Below, one piece after another: positions 1 to 10,920 of a DNA stretch of 64,000 nt. Source of the stretch: Anadara kagoshimensis (taxonomy: Eukaryota; Mollusca; Bivalvia; Arcoida; Arcidae); NCBI GenBank assembly GCA_021292105.1, contig CM037860.1:10682698-10746697 (forward strand), written 5' to 3'. Position numbers and translations under genes: made by a program. Positions within the stretch are counted from its first letter, which is position 1; each line of letters opens with the position of its first letter. The notes below the pieces were generated by a model. The model did not search any database, had not been told where the DNA came from, and saw only the letters and a program-made list of their open reading frames with translations.

Positions 1-580
1 ACATGGATCAGTGATTACTTAAGTATCCTAAACAATGAAAATTCATGCTTATTGTTTTAATTCTTAAGCAAAATGATAGCAACCATCCCATGAAGAAAAC
101 TATAGTTTGAGGGTGGGGATCTCAAAGTTAGTACCTAGACCTACCTGTCCCCACCCTCCTATTGAATGACCATATGGGCTTACTTAAGTATCAATCTATT
201 CAACTTTTCATAAAGAATAAGAAAATATATATGTTAGGGGTGGGGATCTCAACTGATCAAAAGTTAGTACCCAGCCCCGCCTGTCCCCACCCTCCTCTGG
301 AATAAAGTCAATTGTATTTCTGCAGTATCATTCTATTCAACTTTAAAAGCCAAACTGGAAAATATATAGTTTCAGGATGGGGATATCAACCATTTAAAAG
401 TTAGTACCAAGCCCCGCCCATCCCCACCCTCCATCAGGAATTACCCCATAGGACTTTCTTTAGTATCACTCAATTCAACTTTTCATGTAGAACCAGAAAA
501 TATATAGTTTATGGGTGGGGATCTTAACGGTTTAAAAGTTAGCACACTGCCCCGCCCATCCCCACCCTCCCTGATACCCC
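1..580. repeat. Tandem repeat, 127-138 bp units, about 4 copies
   Basis: The motif TGGGGAT recurs at 114, 241, 378 and 516, each time followed by AAAGTTAGTAC or a close variant and then a C-rich block ending CCCCACCCTCC. Between these lie AT-rich spacers containing TTCAACTTTTCAT and AAAATATATAGTTT. Unit length varies from 127 to 138 bp and the units are clearly diverged, so the array is old. The G-rich start and C-rich end of each unit are roughly complementary (GGGTGGGGAT against CCCCACCCTCC), so each unit could fold back. No coding potential is apparent. Confidence 0.85.
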
Positions 581-840
581 CAGGAAAATCTTGCGATAGA
601 CTTGTACATCTTGAGACACTGATCATGAATATATATGGTTTTATAGTACAAAATATAGTATAAATAGCAAAATTGAGCATTATTGTTTTTAAGACCCCAC
701 CCTCCTGCCCCTCCCCTAATGACCCCATGGGCATTTTACCTCGGCCTCTGGGGAAGGAGATGGGTATTAACCTTCCTGTGAAGTTTGGTTAAGATTGGAC
801 CAACGGTCTTCGAGAAATTGGTTGGACAAGTTCATGGCCG
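581..840. other. Single-copy spacer
   Basis: Unremarkable AT-rich sequence between two repeats. A C-rich stretch near 694-716 echoes the neighbouring tandem array, but no further full unit can be traced. No gene or RNA seen. Confidence 0.5.
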
Positions 841-900
841 GAAGAAGAAGAAGAGGAAGAATAATAAAAATAATAATAATAATAATAATAATAATAAGAA
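841..900. repeat. AAG/AAT trinucleotide microsatellite
   Basis: A GAA-rich run passes directly into a run of about twelve AAT triplets. Read on the minus strand it gives the poly-Ser/poly-Tyr frames typical of microsatellites, so it should not be taken as coding. Confidence 0.9.
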
Positions 901-963
901 ACGGTGCAAAAACAATAAGTCGCCAAACTTCGTTTGGGCGCCTTAATAAACAAAAACTTGGGT

Positions 964-1527
964 GTCAGGTTTAACATCGTGATCTGTAGGATCCCGATTA
1001 GTAGCCCGTGTTCTGTAAACACCGTCGGTTAAAATGTACTGTCACCGAAGTCCGCGTGGTATAAAGTTATATAATGAATGTACTTTTAATAAATAGGTCG
1101 GTAGTGTGACTGTGGTTTTTTATACTTAGCTTGTGCTTTAGTCTCAGTGAACAGGATTATTGTATTTTCAATCGAGTTAATCACGGGGAAATTTATCAAG
1201 GTATGTTTCTTGTTTTATTTCAATGTGTTGATATTGTCGTATATTGTCAGGTTTAACATCGTGATCTGTAGGATCCCGATTAGTAGCCCGTGTTCTGTAA
1301 ACACCGTCGGTTAAAATGTACTGTCACCGAAGTCCGCGTGGTATAAAGTTATATAATGAATGTACTTTTAATAAATAGGTCGGTAGTGTGACTGTGGTTT
1401 TTTTATACTTAGCTTGTGCTTTAGTCTCAGTGAACAGGATTATTGTATTTTCAATCGAGTTAATCACGGGGAAATTTATCAAGGTATGTTTCTTTTTTAT
1501 TTCAATGTGTTGATATTGTCGTATATC
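964..1527. repeat. Direct tandem duplication, 282 bp unit, 2 copies
   Basis: The sequence starting GTCAGGTTTAACATCGTG at 964 starts again at 1246 and stays almost identical through GATATTGTCGTATAT near 1527. The visible differences are mainly one or two bases in T runs. The copies abut directly, with the junction GTATATTGTCAGG at about 1240-1252. The near identity indicates a recent duplication or an assembly duplication. Confidence 0.93.
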
Positions 1528-1775
1528 ATACATACATACATATATAGTATATATAGCTTGTATTTATACAAAATTTTGAACAAGTTCCACTTATCCGAAT
1601 GAATTCGAATTTTGATATGTTAAAATATAGACTCTAAATATACCAATACACATAAAATAAATTTTGTTGCAATTAGTTGGAGGTTTGGCCATTTTTTTTC
1701 CCGTAGAATGACTGGAAATATATAGGTCGCGACGACCACGAAGTAAAACCTGACCATGCGTTTTGACAATGCTTT
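1528..1775. other. AT-rich spacer with a short CATA/TATA run
   Basis: Contains a CATACATACATATATAG run near 1525-1545, then AT-rich sequence up to the GA array. Nothing else recognised. Confidence 0.5.
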
Positions 1776-2296
1776 CAGAGAGAGACACTCGGGAAGAGAG
1801 ACACCGGGAGAGAGAGAGAGAAAGATTGAGAGAGTCGGAGACTCGGAGAGAGAGAGGGAGAGAGAGACACTCGGGAAGAGAGACACTGAGAGAGAGAGAG
1901 AGAGAGATTGAGAGTCGGAGACTCGGAGAGAGAGAGAGAATCGGAGGGAGAGAGAGAGAGAGACACTCGGGAAGAGAGACACTGGGAGAGAGAGAGAGAT
2001 TGAGAGAGTAGGAGACTCGGAGAGAGAGAGAGACACTCGGGAAGAGAGACACTGGGAGAGAGAGAGAGATTGAGAGTCGGAGACTCGGAGAGAGAGAGGG
2101 AGAGAGAGAGAGACACTCGGGAAGAGAGACACTGGGAGAGAGAGAGAGAGAGATTGAGAGTCGGAGACTCGGAGAGAGAGAGAGAATCGGAGGGAGAGAG
2201 AGAGAGAGACACTCGGGAAGAGAGACACTGGGAGAGAGAGAGAGAGATTGAGAGTCGGAGACTCGGAGAGAGAGAGAGAGTGAGAGAGAGAGACTT
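1776..2296. repeat. GA-rich minisatellite with ACTCGGGAAGAGAGACAC core
   Basis: Purine-rich array in which (GA)n runs alternate with two specific cores: GACACTCGGGAAGAGAGACA and ATTGAGAGTCGGAGACTCGG. The first core recurs at about 1785, 1866, 1962, 2032, 2113 and 2208. Unit length varies because the (GA)n parts differ in length. The opposite strand is a continuous CT tract. Open frames up to 244 residues cross the region in several frames and are Ser/Leu or Arg/Glu low-complexity, as expected from dinucleotide repeats, so coding is rejected. Confidence 0.9.
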
Positions 2297-2379
2297 GAAA
2301 GTGGGTAGTGACTGTTCTTCGCCAAGCACTCGGCATTACGAAATGAAAGTCACGGTTTTTCGAATGGGAACTTAAAATA

Positions 2380-2549
2380 AATGAGATCCTGTGTCACGGT
2401 GGGCTTGGCACACTAAAGACCCTGGCTGTATAATGCCATCAGCGCAACGCACAGGCAAAATTTCTGCACCTTCGCCTATAGCTGGCGACGTCTGATATAA
2501 GTTGAAATATTCTTGACTGGGATGTTAAACATCATTTCATAACTCAACT
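2380..2549 (+). mobile_element. SINE 3' half (tRNA-headed mollusc-type SINE, head missing)
   Basis: Contains CCTATAGCTGGCGACGTC, then ATATAAGTTGAAATATTC and CTTGACTGGGATGTTAAAC, ending in ACTCAAC-type repeats. The same ordered motifs end the fuller element at 10538-10920 and, on the minus strand, the one at 52855-53192. No A-box/B-box head is visible upstream, so this is a 5'-truncated or degraded copy. Family identity is inferred from resemblance to tails I know from molluscan SINEs. Confidence 0.7.
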
Positions 2550-2589
2550 ATAATTAGTTGAGATTTGAAACAGAAGTTTGCTATTGCTG

Positions 2590-2651
2590 TGTCATGTGGT
2601 ACTGACTTTTGAATGTATTATTTCATAAGAATTCAAAAGTAGCACATGGCA
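2590..2651. mobile_element. M1 MITE-like foldback element, copy 1
   Basis: Left arm TGTCATGTGGTACTGAC and right arm AAAAGTAGCACATGGCA are imperfect inverted repeats around a short AT core. Six related elements occur in the window with the same arms (consensus TGTCATGTGCTACTTTTGAA). About 62 bp, with no coding capacity, hence a non-autonomous inverted-repeat element. Target-site duplication unclear here. Confidence 0.7.
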
Positions 2652-2745
2652 GCTAAAATATGTTTACTATGAGAATTAAATTGCTTGAGATCATTTCATG
2701 TTTTTTGTCCATTCAATGATATTTGTCAATAGTTATACGTTTTCA

Positions 2746-2999
2746 GGCCCGGTTTCACAATCATCCTTAGCTAAGATTTTCCTAACTTAAATCTTTCAAA
2801 ATTTCAAATCTTCATAGTTTTGTTAATTTTCAAGATATTCGGGAATGTAAGGTGTTATTTTTAAGATCACCTGAAGAATTAAACATTTGCATTTAGTTTG
2901 ACAAAAATATTCATCAGCAGTTCCATCAAAGGAGATAACCAAAATTGCTAAATTTAAGCTAAGAAATCTTAGCTAAGGAATGATTGTGAAACTGGGGCC
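2746..2999. mobile_element. M2 MITE-like element, complete copy
   Basis: Terminal inverted repeats: the left end reads GGCCCGGTTTCACAATCAT and the right end, reverse-complemented, reads GGCCCCAGTTTCACAATCAT, both followed by CCTTAGCTAAGA. The 254 bp between has no open frame. Partial copies occur at 37530-37786 (right end) and 41503-41690 (left end) and share the internal segment AATTTTCAAGATATT. This is a typical non-autonomous DNA transposon structure; the superfamily cannot be assigned because the target duplication is not clear. Confidence 0.8.
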
Positions 3000-4318
3000 A
3001 GTTAGGTATGTGTTCAGAAACAATTTTAAATGACCGTTTACCTATTTATTCTTTTAAGATGCAGATCTGTCTGGTAACCGATAATAAGACTTTTTTTGAA
3101 ATGTAATTAAAACAGGAATTCTTTATCTTTTAAAATTTATGGTTTCCAGGCTGAAAATATGCGCTAAAAACCAACCCATTTATTTGTAAGTTTTGAATAA
3201 TAGTACATGTAATAAGATTAAAATGGAAATTTTTTATTGTAAGACCATAGATATACAAAATTTTGATTGAGCCATGTAAAAAAATTTAATATTGCTGAAA
3301 TATTTAACAGCAAAAGTTTAAGTTGTTTTTTATTTTGTGTTAATTCCTGATAGATATATGCATTTGTGTTTCAATCATGAACCCAAAAAACGACATTTAA
3401 TGATTTTCTTCTAGTTTTGCATAATATTCCGTTGCCATGGTAACCAATATCTGACTAAATTGATGAAAAAAAGACTAAGTCGTATGCTTCTTGATAATAT
3501 TTGACAAAATTAATGCAAAACTGAAAAAAATGCCGTGAAATTTATTCATGATAATTTCAATATAACCAAGGGGTTAAGATAACAGTTTCCATTTTACAAA
3601 AAATTCACGACAAAAATCGTGTAGCATCTTTACAAAAATCCCATAACAACACAGTGCGTGAAAAAAGAGGGCCACGCCTTGACAAGGGTTTTAGTCTGTC
3701 AATAAATCTCGCTCATTCCAACGCTGAAAAAAATCACACATGCGCAATCATACATTTGGACACGGTCAATATTCAGGAAAGGGGTGACAGGTTCGAATCT
3801 AGCTAGTTGTTTAAATTTCCGTGACAAAAAATATGACAGAGTGGTGTCGCGTTTTTTCCTTAATTTTTGTCAAATGCTACATTAATTTTATCGCCAAAAA
3901 AAGTATTCTTTCTTTGCGAAATGGAACCTCAACATTACAGTCTCCCCCCTATAAAACAATACAGTGGTCAAAAATTGCCCCTGGCAAGTAGATCCGGGTA
4001 CTCTTGAACATTTTTACAGGTAGTGATCACAAATTGGAAGAACAGGTAAGTGAAAGCATGTGTTTTTTTTTTTATTGTGGTCCCCGCGATCATGGCTGCC
4101 AAGAAAGTGAAAATGTGAATGTCTTATTCCTTCAAACTACAGTGTAAAACCACTTTTAAATGTATTGTCAAATCGTTGTTTAAATAGATTTCGAAATTAT
4201 TTATTGTTTTATCGGGGAAATTTCCACATCATATTTTATTGTGAATTGGTCTTTTTTGAAAATAGCGCGAATTCGGATTGTAAGAGTAACTCGTTGTAAC
4301 TACAGCGGAAATAACAAG
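3000..4318. other. Single-copy AT-rich region, no gene seen
   Basis: About 1.3 kb of AT-rich sequence with no convincing open frame, tRNA fold or repeat of any length. A T10 tract lies near 4061-4072. Confidence 0.5.
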
Positions 4319-5165
4319 TCACTCCATCGAGAATTGAAAAACGGAGTTCCCATGAAATAATATTTCCAACTTTAAATTTTGCGCCATTTTGACAACGGGC
4401 GTTTTTTGGAGGAGGGGGGTTGTCAAAATTTGAACATAAGCACCTTTAAAAAGATTAAATTGCATTTTTTCCTGTAACCAATTATGATAATATAATATGC
4501 TTGGGGTTCCAATGAAGTAATATTCCCCCTTAATTTTGGCGCCATTTTTGACAATGGACAATTGATTTTGTTTTTGAAAGGGGGGTTGTCAAAATTTGAA
4601 TACAAGCGCCTTTAAAAACGGTTAAATTGCATTTTTTTCATGTACCAGCTGTGACAATATAATATGCTTGGGGTTCCAATGAAGTAATATTCCCACTTTA
4701 ATTTTGGCGCCATTTTTGACAATGGACAATTGATTTGTTTTTGAAAGGGGGTTGTCAAAATTTGAATACAAGCGCCTTTAAACGGTTAAATCGCATTTTC
4801 CATGTACCAGCTGTGACAATGTAATATGCTTGGGGTTCCAATGAAGTAATATTTTTCACTGAGTTTTGGCGCCATTTTTGACAATGGACATTTTTGGGGG
4901 GTTGTCAAAATTTGAATATAAGCACCTTTAAATAAAAATGCATTTTATCCTGTATCATTTATGACAATATAATAATTATGTTTGGGGTTCCAATGAAGTA
5001 TTATTTCCCACTTTGGATTGGCGCCATTTTTGACAATGGACATTTGGGGGGGGGGGGGTTATCAAAATTTCAATATAAGCACCTTTAAGCGATTAAAATG
5101 CATTTTGTCCTGTACCAGCTGTGACAATATAATATGTTTGGGGTTGCAAGAAGTAACATTTTCCA
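4319..5165. repeat. Tandem repeat, 152-168 bp units, at least 5 copies
   Basis: GCGCCATTTT followed by GACAAYGGRC recurs at 4381, 4539, 4707, 4869 and 5021. Each unit also carries GGGGGTTGTCAAAATTTGAA, RCACCTTTAAA, CTGTACCAGCTGTGACAA and TTGGGGTTCCAATGAAGTA. Spacings of 158, 168, 162 and 152 bp show moderate divergence. A poly-G run that varies from about 5 to 15 bases lies at the same position in each unit (longest at 5045-5059). Short open frames on both strands are repeat artefacts. Confidence 0.92.
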
Positions 5166-5235
5166 CCCCTTGGACCAACTTGTTTGTCAGCCAATGCCCA
5201 GGGTCGGATGATTCCCCAAATGTAACAGGAAAAGA

Positions 5236-5325
5236 AAAAAAATCAGCGGAGTAACCGGAACTCGAACCCGGGACCTTCACAATATTAACAAGATACTCTA
5301 CTGATCTGGCCACCTATTGTGCCCT
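5236..5325 (-). mobile_element. tRNA-derived SINE head (pol III A and B boxes)
   Basis: On the minus strand a tRNA-like segment carries an A-box-like TGGCCAGATCAGTAG (5298-5312) and a B-box GGTTCGAGTTC (5258-5268) about 30 bp apart, normal tRNA spacing. It starts immediately downstream of the tandem array. No aminoacyl-stem pairing or CCA-compatible end is evident, so a SINE 5' head or a decayed tRNA pseudogene fits better than a working tRNA gene. Confidence 0.65.
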
Positions 5326-5628
5326 TTCCGCCACACAATTGTTCTGAGCCAACAATTTCACCTTTTTAATTTTATTTTCAATGCGTTTCGTCGTCAGATC
5401 ACTTACTGGTTACACAATAAACAGGAGAGTTGTTCATCCTGGTATAGTTTGGAAAATATTTCAGAAGATGGCAACTATGTTGTAATTGTTTCCCAATTTC
5501 TTTATTGTGTACCATTGAAACGGGAAATAGCTGTCCTTTTAAAACTAATGAAAATTGGCAATACATTCTATTTAGTTTAAACGTGTATTAATTATTTTGT
5601 ATTTACATGTAAGTATCTTCACATCTCT
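5326..5628. other. Spacer, no gene seen
   Basis: AT-rich. A plus-strand open frame (5317-5580) has no exon signals or recognisable motif and begins inside the SINE head, so it is not called as a gene. Confidence 0.45.
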
Positions 5629-5844
5629 CAATAATTTCACTTATATCAAGATGTCACCAGTCATGTCAATAATTATTACTTGGATTGTATTATATATCTC
5701 AAGATTATTTTATTTATATCAAGATGACGCTAGCTATAATTATTACTTGAATTGTACAATCCATGTCCTGGTAATTCCATTTATATCTGAATATGTTGTA
5801 AGGCAAAATCATAGTCAAGATAATTTCATTTATATCAAGATGTG
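5629..5844 (-). repeat. Clustered repeats of a SINE-body motif
   Basis: The motif TTTCACTTATATCAAGATG or a close variant occurs at about 5634, 5707 and 5823, with a weaker copy near 5775. It is the reverse complement of the ATATAAGTGAAATATTC segment in the SINE tails of this window. These may be stacked, truncated minus-strand SINE fragments or an amplified piece of one. Confidence 0.5.
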
Positions 5845-7365
5845 AAACAGACGAAGTAGCAGAAATTATGAAATGATATGGTGAACACAAACAGCAGTAT
5901 ATCATAGTAATTAATGATACATGCCGTGGATATTGTACTTTATTTAGTTTTTAAGAGATTTTCATGAAATTTGTAGTCAAGTCTAATTGAAAACGTCATT
6001 GTATGGAAATTAATTCAAAAGTAAATTTATACAATTTTTAAAGGACGGGCCTCGACGGACTCTCGCCGTCAGCATTCAAAATTGTCCACACTGTTACAGA
6101 CTTTTCTTTTTTTCTTTGCGTCAATGACATGAGAAGCGGGGGGATTTTTTTTAAATTAAGTGTTTTTGATGTTTAAAATTGCATTTACGAATAGGAATAT
6201 TTCATTAATTTAAATCATTTTAATTTCATACCACCATCACGACAGTCAACCCATCAATTTATACATTCGTTAATCAATCTTTTGAATATTTAAATATTTT
6301 TAATGCATCTTTCCAAAATTCCAAATTAATAATATTTACATTTAATATGGGATATCGTGAAGACTTTATCACTTAATTTTTTTAACACCTATCAGTCTTC
6401 AGATCTATGTTGTATATTTAAGGTAGATCTACCTCGAGCTCTTGATTACCGGCGATGGAATGTCTAATAAACAGGATCTAAAGGTACTGTAGGTTACTGA
6501 TAATTTCTTAATTACCTGTATGCGAGGAAGGGATGTAAATTCTACTTTTTAAATTGAGATCTTATGGATATCGTGGAAAAATAAAAGAGTATTTTATCAT
6601 TTTAGGTCAGTTTGATGCATAGATCACTGTGCACATGATTTAGCCGATATTGGTCATTATTCAATTTAAAATAAGTCTAAATAGAGACAAGTTCTAAGTT
6701 ATTATAATTTTTTAATTATTTTTACAATCAACGGTCGCACACACAAAACCATACTTAAAACAATATTTTTAACAACTTTTACACTATACTGTAACCAACA
6801 CTATTATTGATAGCATGGCGAGGTTTGTTCACACATGACGTCACAGTATGTTCTTCTCACCTCCAACACAAAAGAGCTGCAGCGATGATTTTCGGCAATT
6901 TCAAATAGCGAAATATATATCTTAATGGAATAATTTTTTATTTTTTTTTAAATTTTATTATTAATATTGTACTTATAACTATCGATTTTGGTCATAATCC
7001 CCTAGACTTCAGTATCCCTTTAATTAATCAAGGCTGACACATTGACATGTTGCAATTTTTTGTCAATACTGTAAGAGTTATCCCTCTTTGTATGTTTATC
7101 ATCCTCAGTCATAATATTTATGGTACATGTATATATTTTCCGATTTTTTCCTGAATTTGTTAGATAAACTCCTGATTTTAAGCCAAACCTAAAAAAAAAA
7201 AACCATAATATGTTGGAATTATTTTAGTGTAAAGCATGTTTGTTTTTAAGTTTGTGTTTAGCTTGGCAATTATATATTGACATTCTGATAATGACCTTTA
7301 TTAAAATCAAAAAATCATATAAGCTGAAGGTCTTTAACGTACTTAGAGGCGAGAAATGCAGCCAT
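5845..7365. other. AT-rich single-copy region, no gene seen
   Basis: No supported open frame, repeat array or RNA gene in about 1.5 kb. A short A11 run lies near 7192-7202. Confidence 0.5.
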
Positions 7366-7368
7366 TTT

Positions 7369-7414
<46 letters not shown>

Positions 7415-7421
7415 TATTTTT
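7366..7421. repeat. TTTA microsatellite and T-rich tail
   Basis: About ten TTTA/ATTT units followed by a T-rich run. The Leu/Phe/Ile frame across it (7240-7461) is a by-product. Confidence 0.9.
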
Positions 7422-7739
7422 ATCAATAAAAATCCCTTATAATCTCCTGATTTTTAACTAAAATCCCTCCTGATTTTCAAATTTTTTAGCAAAAAAGTAC
7501 TTACAGACTGTTATGCATTTTTCTTATCAGGTCTACTCTTTCAACACTACTCAACATATTGGACTATATTCTAAGTGTTTGTTTTCTACAAAAATTTTCA
7601 TTCGTGGGACATTTTGTTTTGACTCTACATTGTTATAATAACGCGTTTATTTATTATATTTTGGGTGTGACATAATGTGTTTGTGTTTACATTTGGATTA
7701 CATAAAGGACTACCAAAATTTCAGTTGTCATACAGTTTA

Positions 7740-7915
7740 TTAACCTGCCTTTACGGCCACCTCTGTATAAGGACCACACTGCTTTTGAACACCATTAGAT
7801 TGTATCCTAATTGTTCTTTATTAATAATTTTAACCTGGATATAAGGGCCAGATGCCTATAAAGGACACTTTTACTGGTTCCCTTGGGTGGCTTTTATAGA
7901 CAGGTTTGACTGCAT
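7740..7915 (+). repeat. R2 dispersed repeat, copy 1
   Basis: Matches 20315-20465 in the same orientation over the ordered blocks CAATTGTTCTTTATT (here with TAATTG), TATAARGG, CACTTTTACTGGTT and TTTATAGASAGGTTTGACT. CTGTATAAGG and CTTTTATAGACAGG within the unit are partly complementary, so it may fold. No coding capacity; nature unknown. Confidence 0.65.
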
Positions 7916-8804
7916 AGGTATTATTGGATCTGGTTGGTCACTCACATAATACATGTACGTATGTTTGGAGAAATCGTATCGTGATATATCGGTATATCGA
8001 TAATATTGCACATCATTTATATTTGAAGGTGGTATCTTAATTTAATGATCTAAATGTATCCAACAAAGTTGGCTGGTTTTTTTGTTTGTTTGTTTTATTT
8101 TTTTAAACAAATTTCTTAGAATTTTTTGCAATTTTGGGAAGATATCTGAAATTTGAGAAATTATTTTTTTCCAAAGTCAAAACACTGTCTTAGCTGATTA
8201 ACTCTGATCAGATTAACATTTGTTTTGCCTACTTATTACTGTTCTTGGCCATCTCAACCAAAATTATTAACACTATTGAAATGCAATTCAATACATCTCA
8301 CAAAAAGACTTTGCGGCTATCTCAAGCAGCTTGGAGACATAGAACTTTAATTCTACAACATTGATAGTGTTCTCTGCCATGTTGTTATATTTATTTAAAT
8401 GTTATCTAATGCTATAACATTAATTATGTTTATGCAATAAATTCATTCATTCATGTATAAATATTTATGGATTACAATATGTGTTAAATTGGATCAACAG
8501 TAACATGGTCACACTTACATGCAGGGTTAGCTCTGTCATTTGCCAATTTAGCTATTGCTAATTATCATATTTTGCTGCAAAATTAGCTTCTGACTTGTAT
8601 TTTTGCTCCAAAATTTTGATTAATTTCATGATGAAAATCACTGATTATTTTCTTTTTTACAGTGTTAATCAAGAACAATCTTTACAGCAGTTTAAAAGAT
8701 CTAAATTTGAGATGTTTCCTATTTTGTGTGTCTTAAACCTATAAATTGGCGTCTGAATTTTAAAATTAGCTAATTTTTGGCTTCAACTTTTTGGGACCCA
8801 GAGC
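7916..8804. other. Spacer, no gene seen
   Basis: AT-rich sequence with several T-rich runs. No repeat longer than a microsatellite and no supported exon. Confidence 0.45.
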
Positions 8805-9490
8805 TAACCCTGCATGTAATGCCATGGTGCAGTGTGTATGTGTGTACACATTTTCCCATTGTCACCAGATTTCAGTCAAACCTTGTCAAAAGCATGTATG
8901 CAGTGTTTGCACTGGGCTTTGCCAATGTCACCAATTTCTACATTTCTTTACATGTAATGCTATAGTGCAGTGTGTGTATGTGTGTACATGTGTCATTAAC
9001 ACATTTTCCACTTGTTGCTGGGCAGATAGTGTGGATGGTTTTAATTTTGTTGGGTGCAATTTTCATGGAATCAGTAAAATCTAGCATTTTGTTGGGTCAT
9101 AAATTTGTGGTTTCACTGAATGTTGAAATTGTAGTATGGAACCTTGATAAGGAGGACCATAAATCAAGACCTGACAATCACATGCTTCTTGATAATGTTT
9201 TGGTTTATCGATCTCTGTAGTATGAGTAATTAAGAGATTAGGAATCAGTACTGAAATTTGTGTTTTGTGTAAAAAAGCTTGTTACCATTGATCCAATTGC
9301 AATAAAATATGGTGGCCTACATGTTACATGTTAGTTACTACAATATCTTTATACTTGTGGATAATATTTCGTGGTGGTCATAAATCCGCTAAACCCACTA
9401 AAATTGAGCGCCCCCCCCCCAGCATTTAAGTGAAACTTTGTCGAAAGTATGTTTGCAGTGTATGCGCTTGGCTATACCAATGTCACCAAC
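8805..9490 (+). repeat. Diverged local repeats around GCAGTGTGTATGTGTGTACA
   Basis: TGCATGTAATGCCATGGTGC and GTGTGTATGTGTGTACA at 8811-8850 recur as ACATGTAATGCTATAGTGC and the same TG motif at 8950-8990. The block AGTCAAACCTTGTCAAAAG to GCCAATGTCACCAA (8875-8935) recurs in diverged form at 9430-9490. Open frames of 62-97 residues across it are Cys/Val-rich translations of the repeat and are not called. Confidence 0.55.
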
Positions 9491-9687
9491 TGCACTTAGC
9501 AAAATTTTGGTGACCTGTACACCTGTAATTATGAGGTATTGACACATGCTGAAGCCAGTGATGGACTAGTGAGTGTCACTGAATAAACAGTCATTAATGA
9601 CTGGTATTGTATACCATGTGGTGGTGTAAATTGTTAATTTAAGTGTGAAAGCAAGACAATCCAATTAACGACAGGTTAATCGCTGTA

Positions 9688-9912
9688 ATGTCGGAGTGTG
9701 TCAATATACACTGGTGCCCTCCCGAAAGTGTAAAACAGTTGAACACAGAATTAATTTTATGTTCAAAAGGCTCAGTAGAGCTATTGCAATCTATTACTGC
9801 GGAAACTTTGCATTCTAATCTCTCCAAACTGGGTCATCATAGCCACCTCGTGATATATTCTTTCGCATGTGAACTCCTGCCTGTGTATTATTCGACGATA
9901 TACCATGGGTAA
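9688..9912 (+). CDS. Candidate 5' exon or gene relic, product unknown
   Basis: A 74-codon open frame from ATG at 9688 has a mixed, protein-like composition (start MSECVNIHWCPP, end PVYYSTIYHG), unlike the low-complexity frames elsewhere. It ends at CATGGGTAAATG, where GTAAAT could be a splice donor. I recognise no family. No matching acceptor in compatible phase was found nearby: the exon-like segment at 11299 has a different phase. It could be a true first exon with distant partners, a pseudogene piece, or chance; a frame this long in AT-rich DNA is not strong evidence on its own. Confidence 0.25.
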   Translation: MSECVNIHWCPPESVKQLNTELILCSKGSVELLQSITAETLHSNLSKLGHHSHLVIYSFACELLPVYYSTIYHG

Positions 9913-10359
9913 ATGTTGGATTATTTCTAAATCTAAGTTAGTTACAGTACCTGATAAATGATATATACAAACCTTTAACTTAACACCCCTATTAAATTGG
10001 ATTCTTCCCAATTCTCCCACTTTTAATTACTGGTAAATATAAACATTGTTCTTAAATGTTATTTTAGTAATTATAGTCCATTTCCTTATCCTTCAATTCA
10101 TTACCTGGAATTTTTACCCTGTTAAAACATTTTTGACATGTAAAGAAAAAAAAATAAAATTATTATTATTATTATTATTATTATAGCACTTATTTATGAT
10201 TATGAATTATGATAATTAGATCCAGCCAAATAACACTGGTCATCTTTAATTGTAAAAAAGTTAAAAAATTTATAAAAAATTAAACAAGAGAAAAGTGTCA
10301 ATGTAACACATGCCCCCACTTTATTCATGATAGATTATTTGAATGAGGTTTACTCTCCA
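9913..10359. other. Spacer with ATT microsatellite
   Basis: Contains a run of about nine ATT triplets at 10158-10185 after an A-rich tract. Nothing else recognised. Confidence 0.6.
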
Positions 10360-10445
10360 ATGCAAGATTATTTCACTTATATCAAAACGTCACCAAGTAC
10401 AGGTGAAAGTGCAGAAATTTATACTTCTGCATTGCACTATGCAGT
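10360..10445 (-). mobile_element. SINE body fragment
   Basis: TTATTTCACTTATATCAAAA followed by CGTCACCAAGTACAGGTGA and TGCAGAAATTTATAC corresponds, reverse-complemented, to the body of the SINE at 10538-10920 and the intact minus-strand one at 52855-53192. No head or tail is present. Confidence 0.5.
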
Positions 10446-10537
10446 GAAGGTTTTTTAATCTACTGAGGCCTTAACTGTGACTTAAGACTTGGCATCTAAA
10501 AGACATGTGAGCTTATATGGTGCAGAATGTGCATGTT

Positions 10538-10920
10538 TCATGAAAAGTTGGTAGAGTGCTCGCTCCATAAGTGGGAGGTCATGTGTTCGAACCCCGGCCG
10601 GGTCTGACTCAAGATTTAAAAAAACCATTAACCTTGTTAAAACTATTTTTAACATAAAAAAGTAATTATAAGCTCGAGACCCTGGAAAAGCATCACATTT
10701 TTTCTCTCGTCGCTTTTTTAGAAGATTTTGTGCACCCATACATCACCGTTGTCTAGTTTTCTTAGCCATGGTAGAGCAATGAACTAATTACACTGTATCA
10801 TGGTTTCAAGCTTTACTGAAATCGACCCATTAGTTGCCTATAGCTGGCAATGCCTCAATATAAGTGAAATATTCTTGACTGGGATGTTAAACACCATTAC
10901 TCAACTCAACTCAACTCCAC
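10538..10920 (+). mobile_element. Near-complete tRNA-derived SINE
   Basis: The head has an A-box-like AGTTGGTAGAGTGC (10546-10559) and B-box GTGTTCGAACCCC (10583-10595). A body of about 250 bp follows. The 3' end carries CCTATAGCTGGCAATGCC, ATATAAGTGAAATATTC and CTTGACTGGGATGTTAAAC and finishes in short ACTCA repeats (about 10898-10915). It matches the minus-strand element at 52855-53192 in head and tail order. SINEs of this kind are transcribed by RNA polymerase III and moved by a LINE partner; no partner LINE is seen in this window. Confidence 0.82.

Noticed and set aside
1591..2336. Open frames of 184-244 residues on the minus strand, Ser/Leu/Arg-rich
   Set aside because: They translate a GA/CT-rich minisatellite in several frames at once; no protein-like composition.
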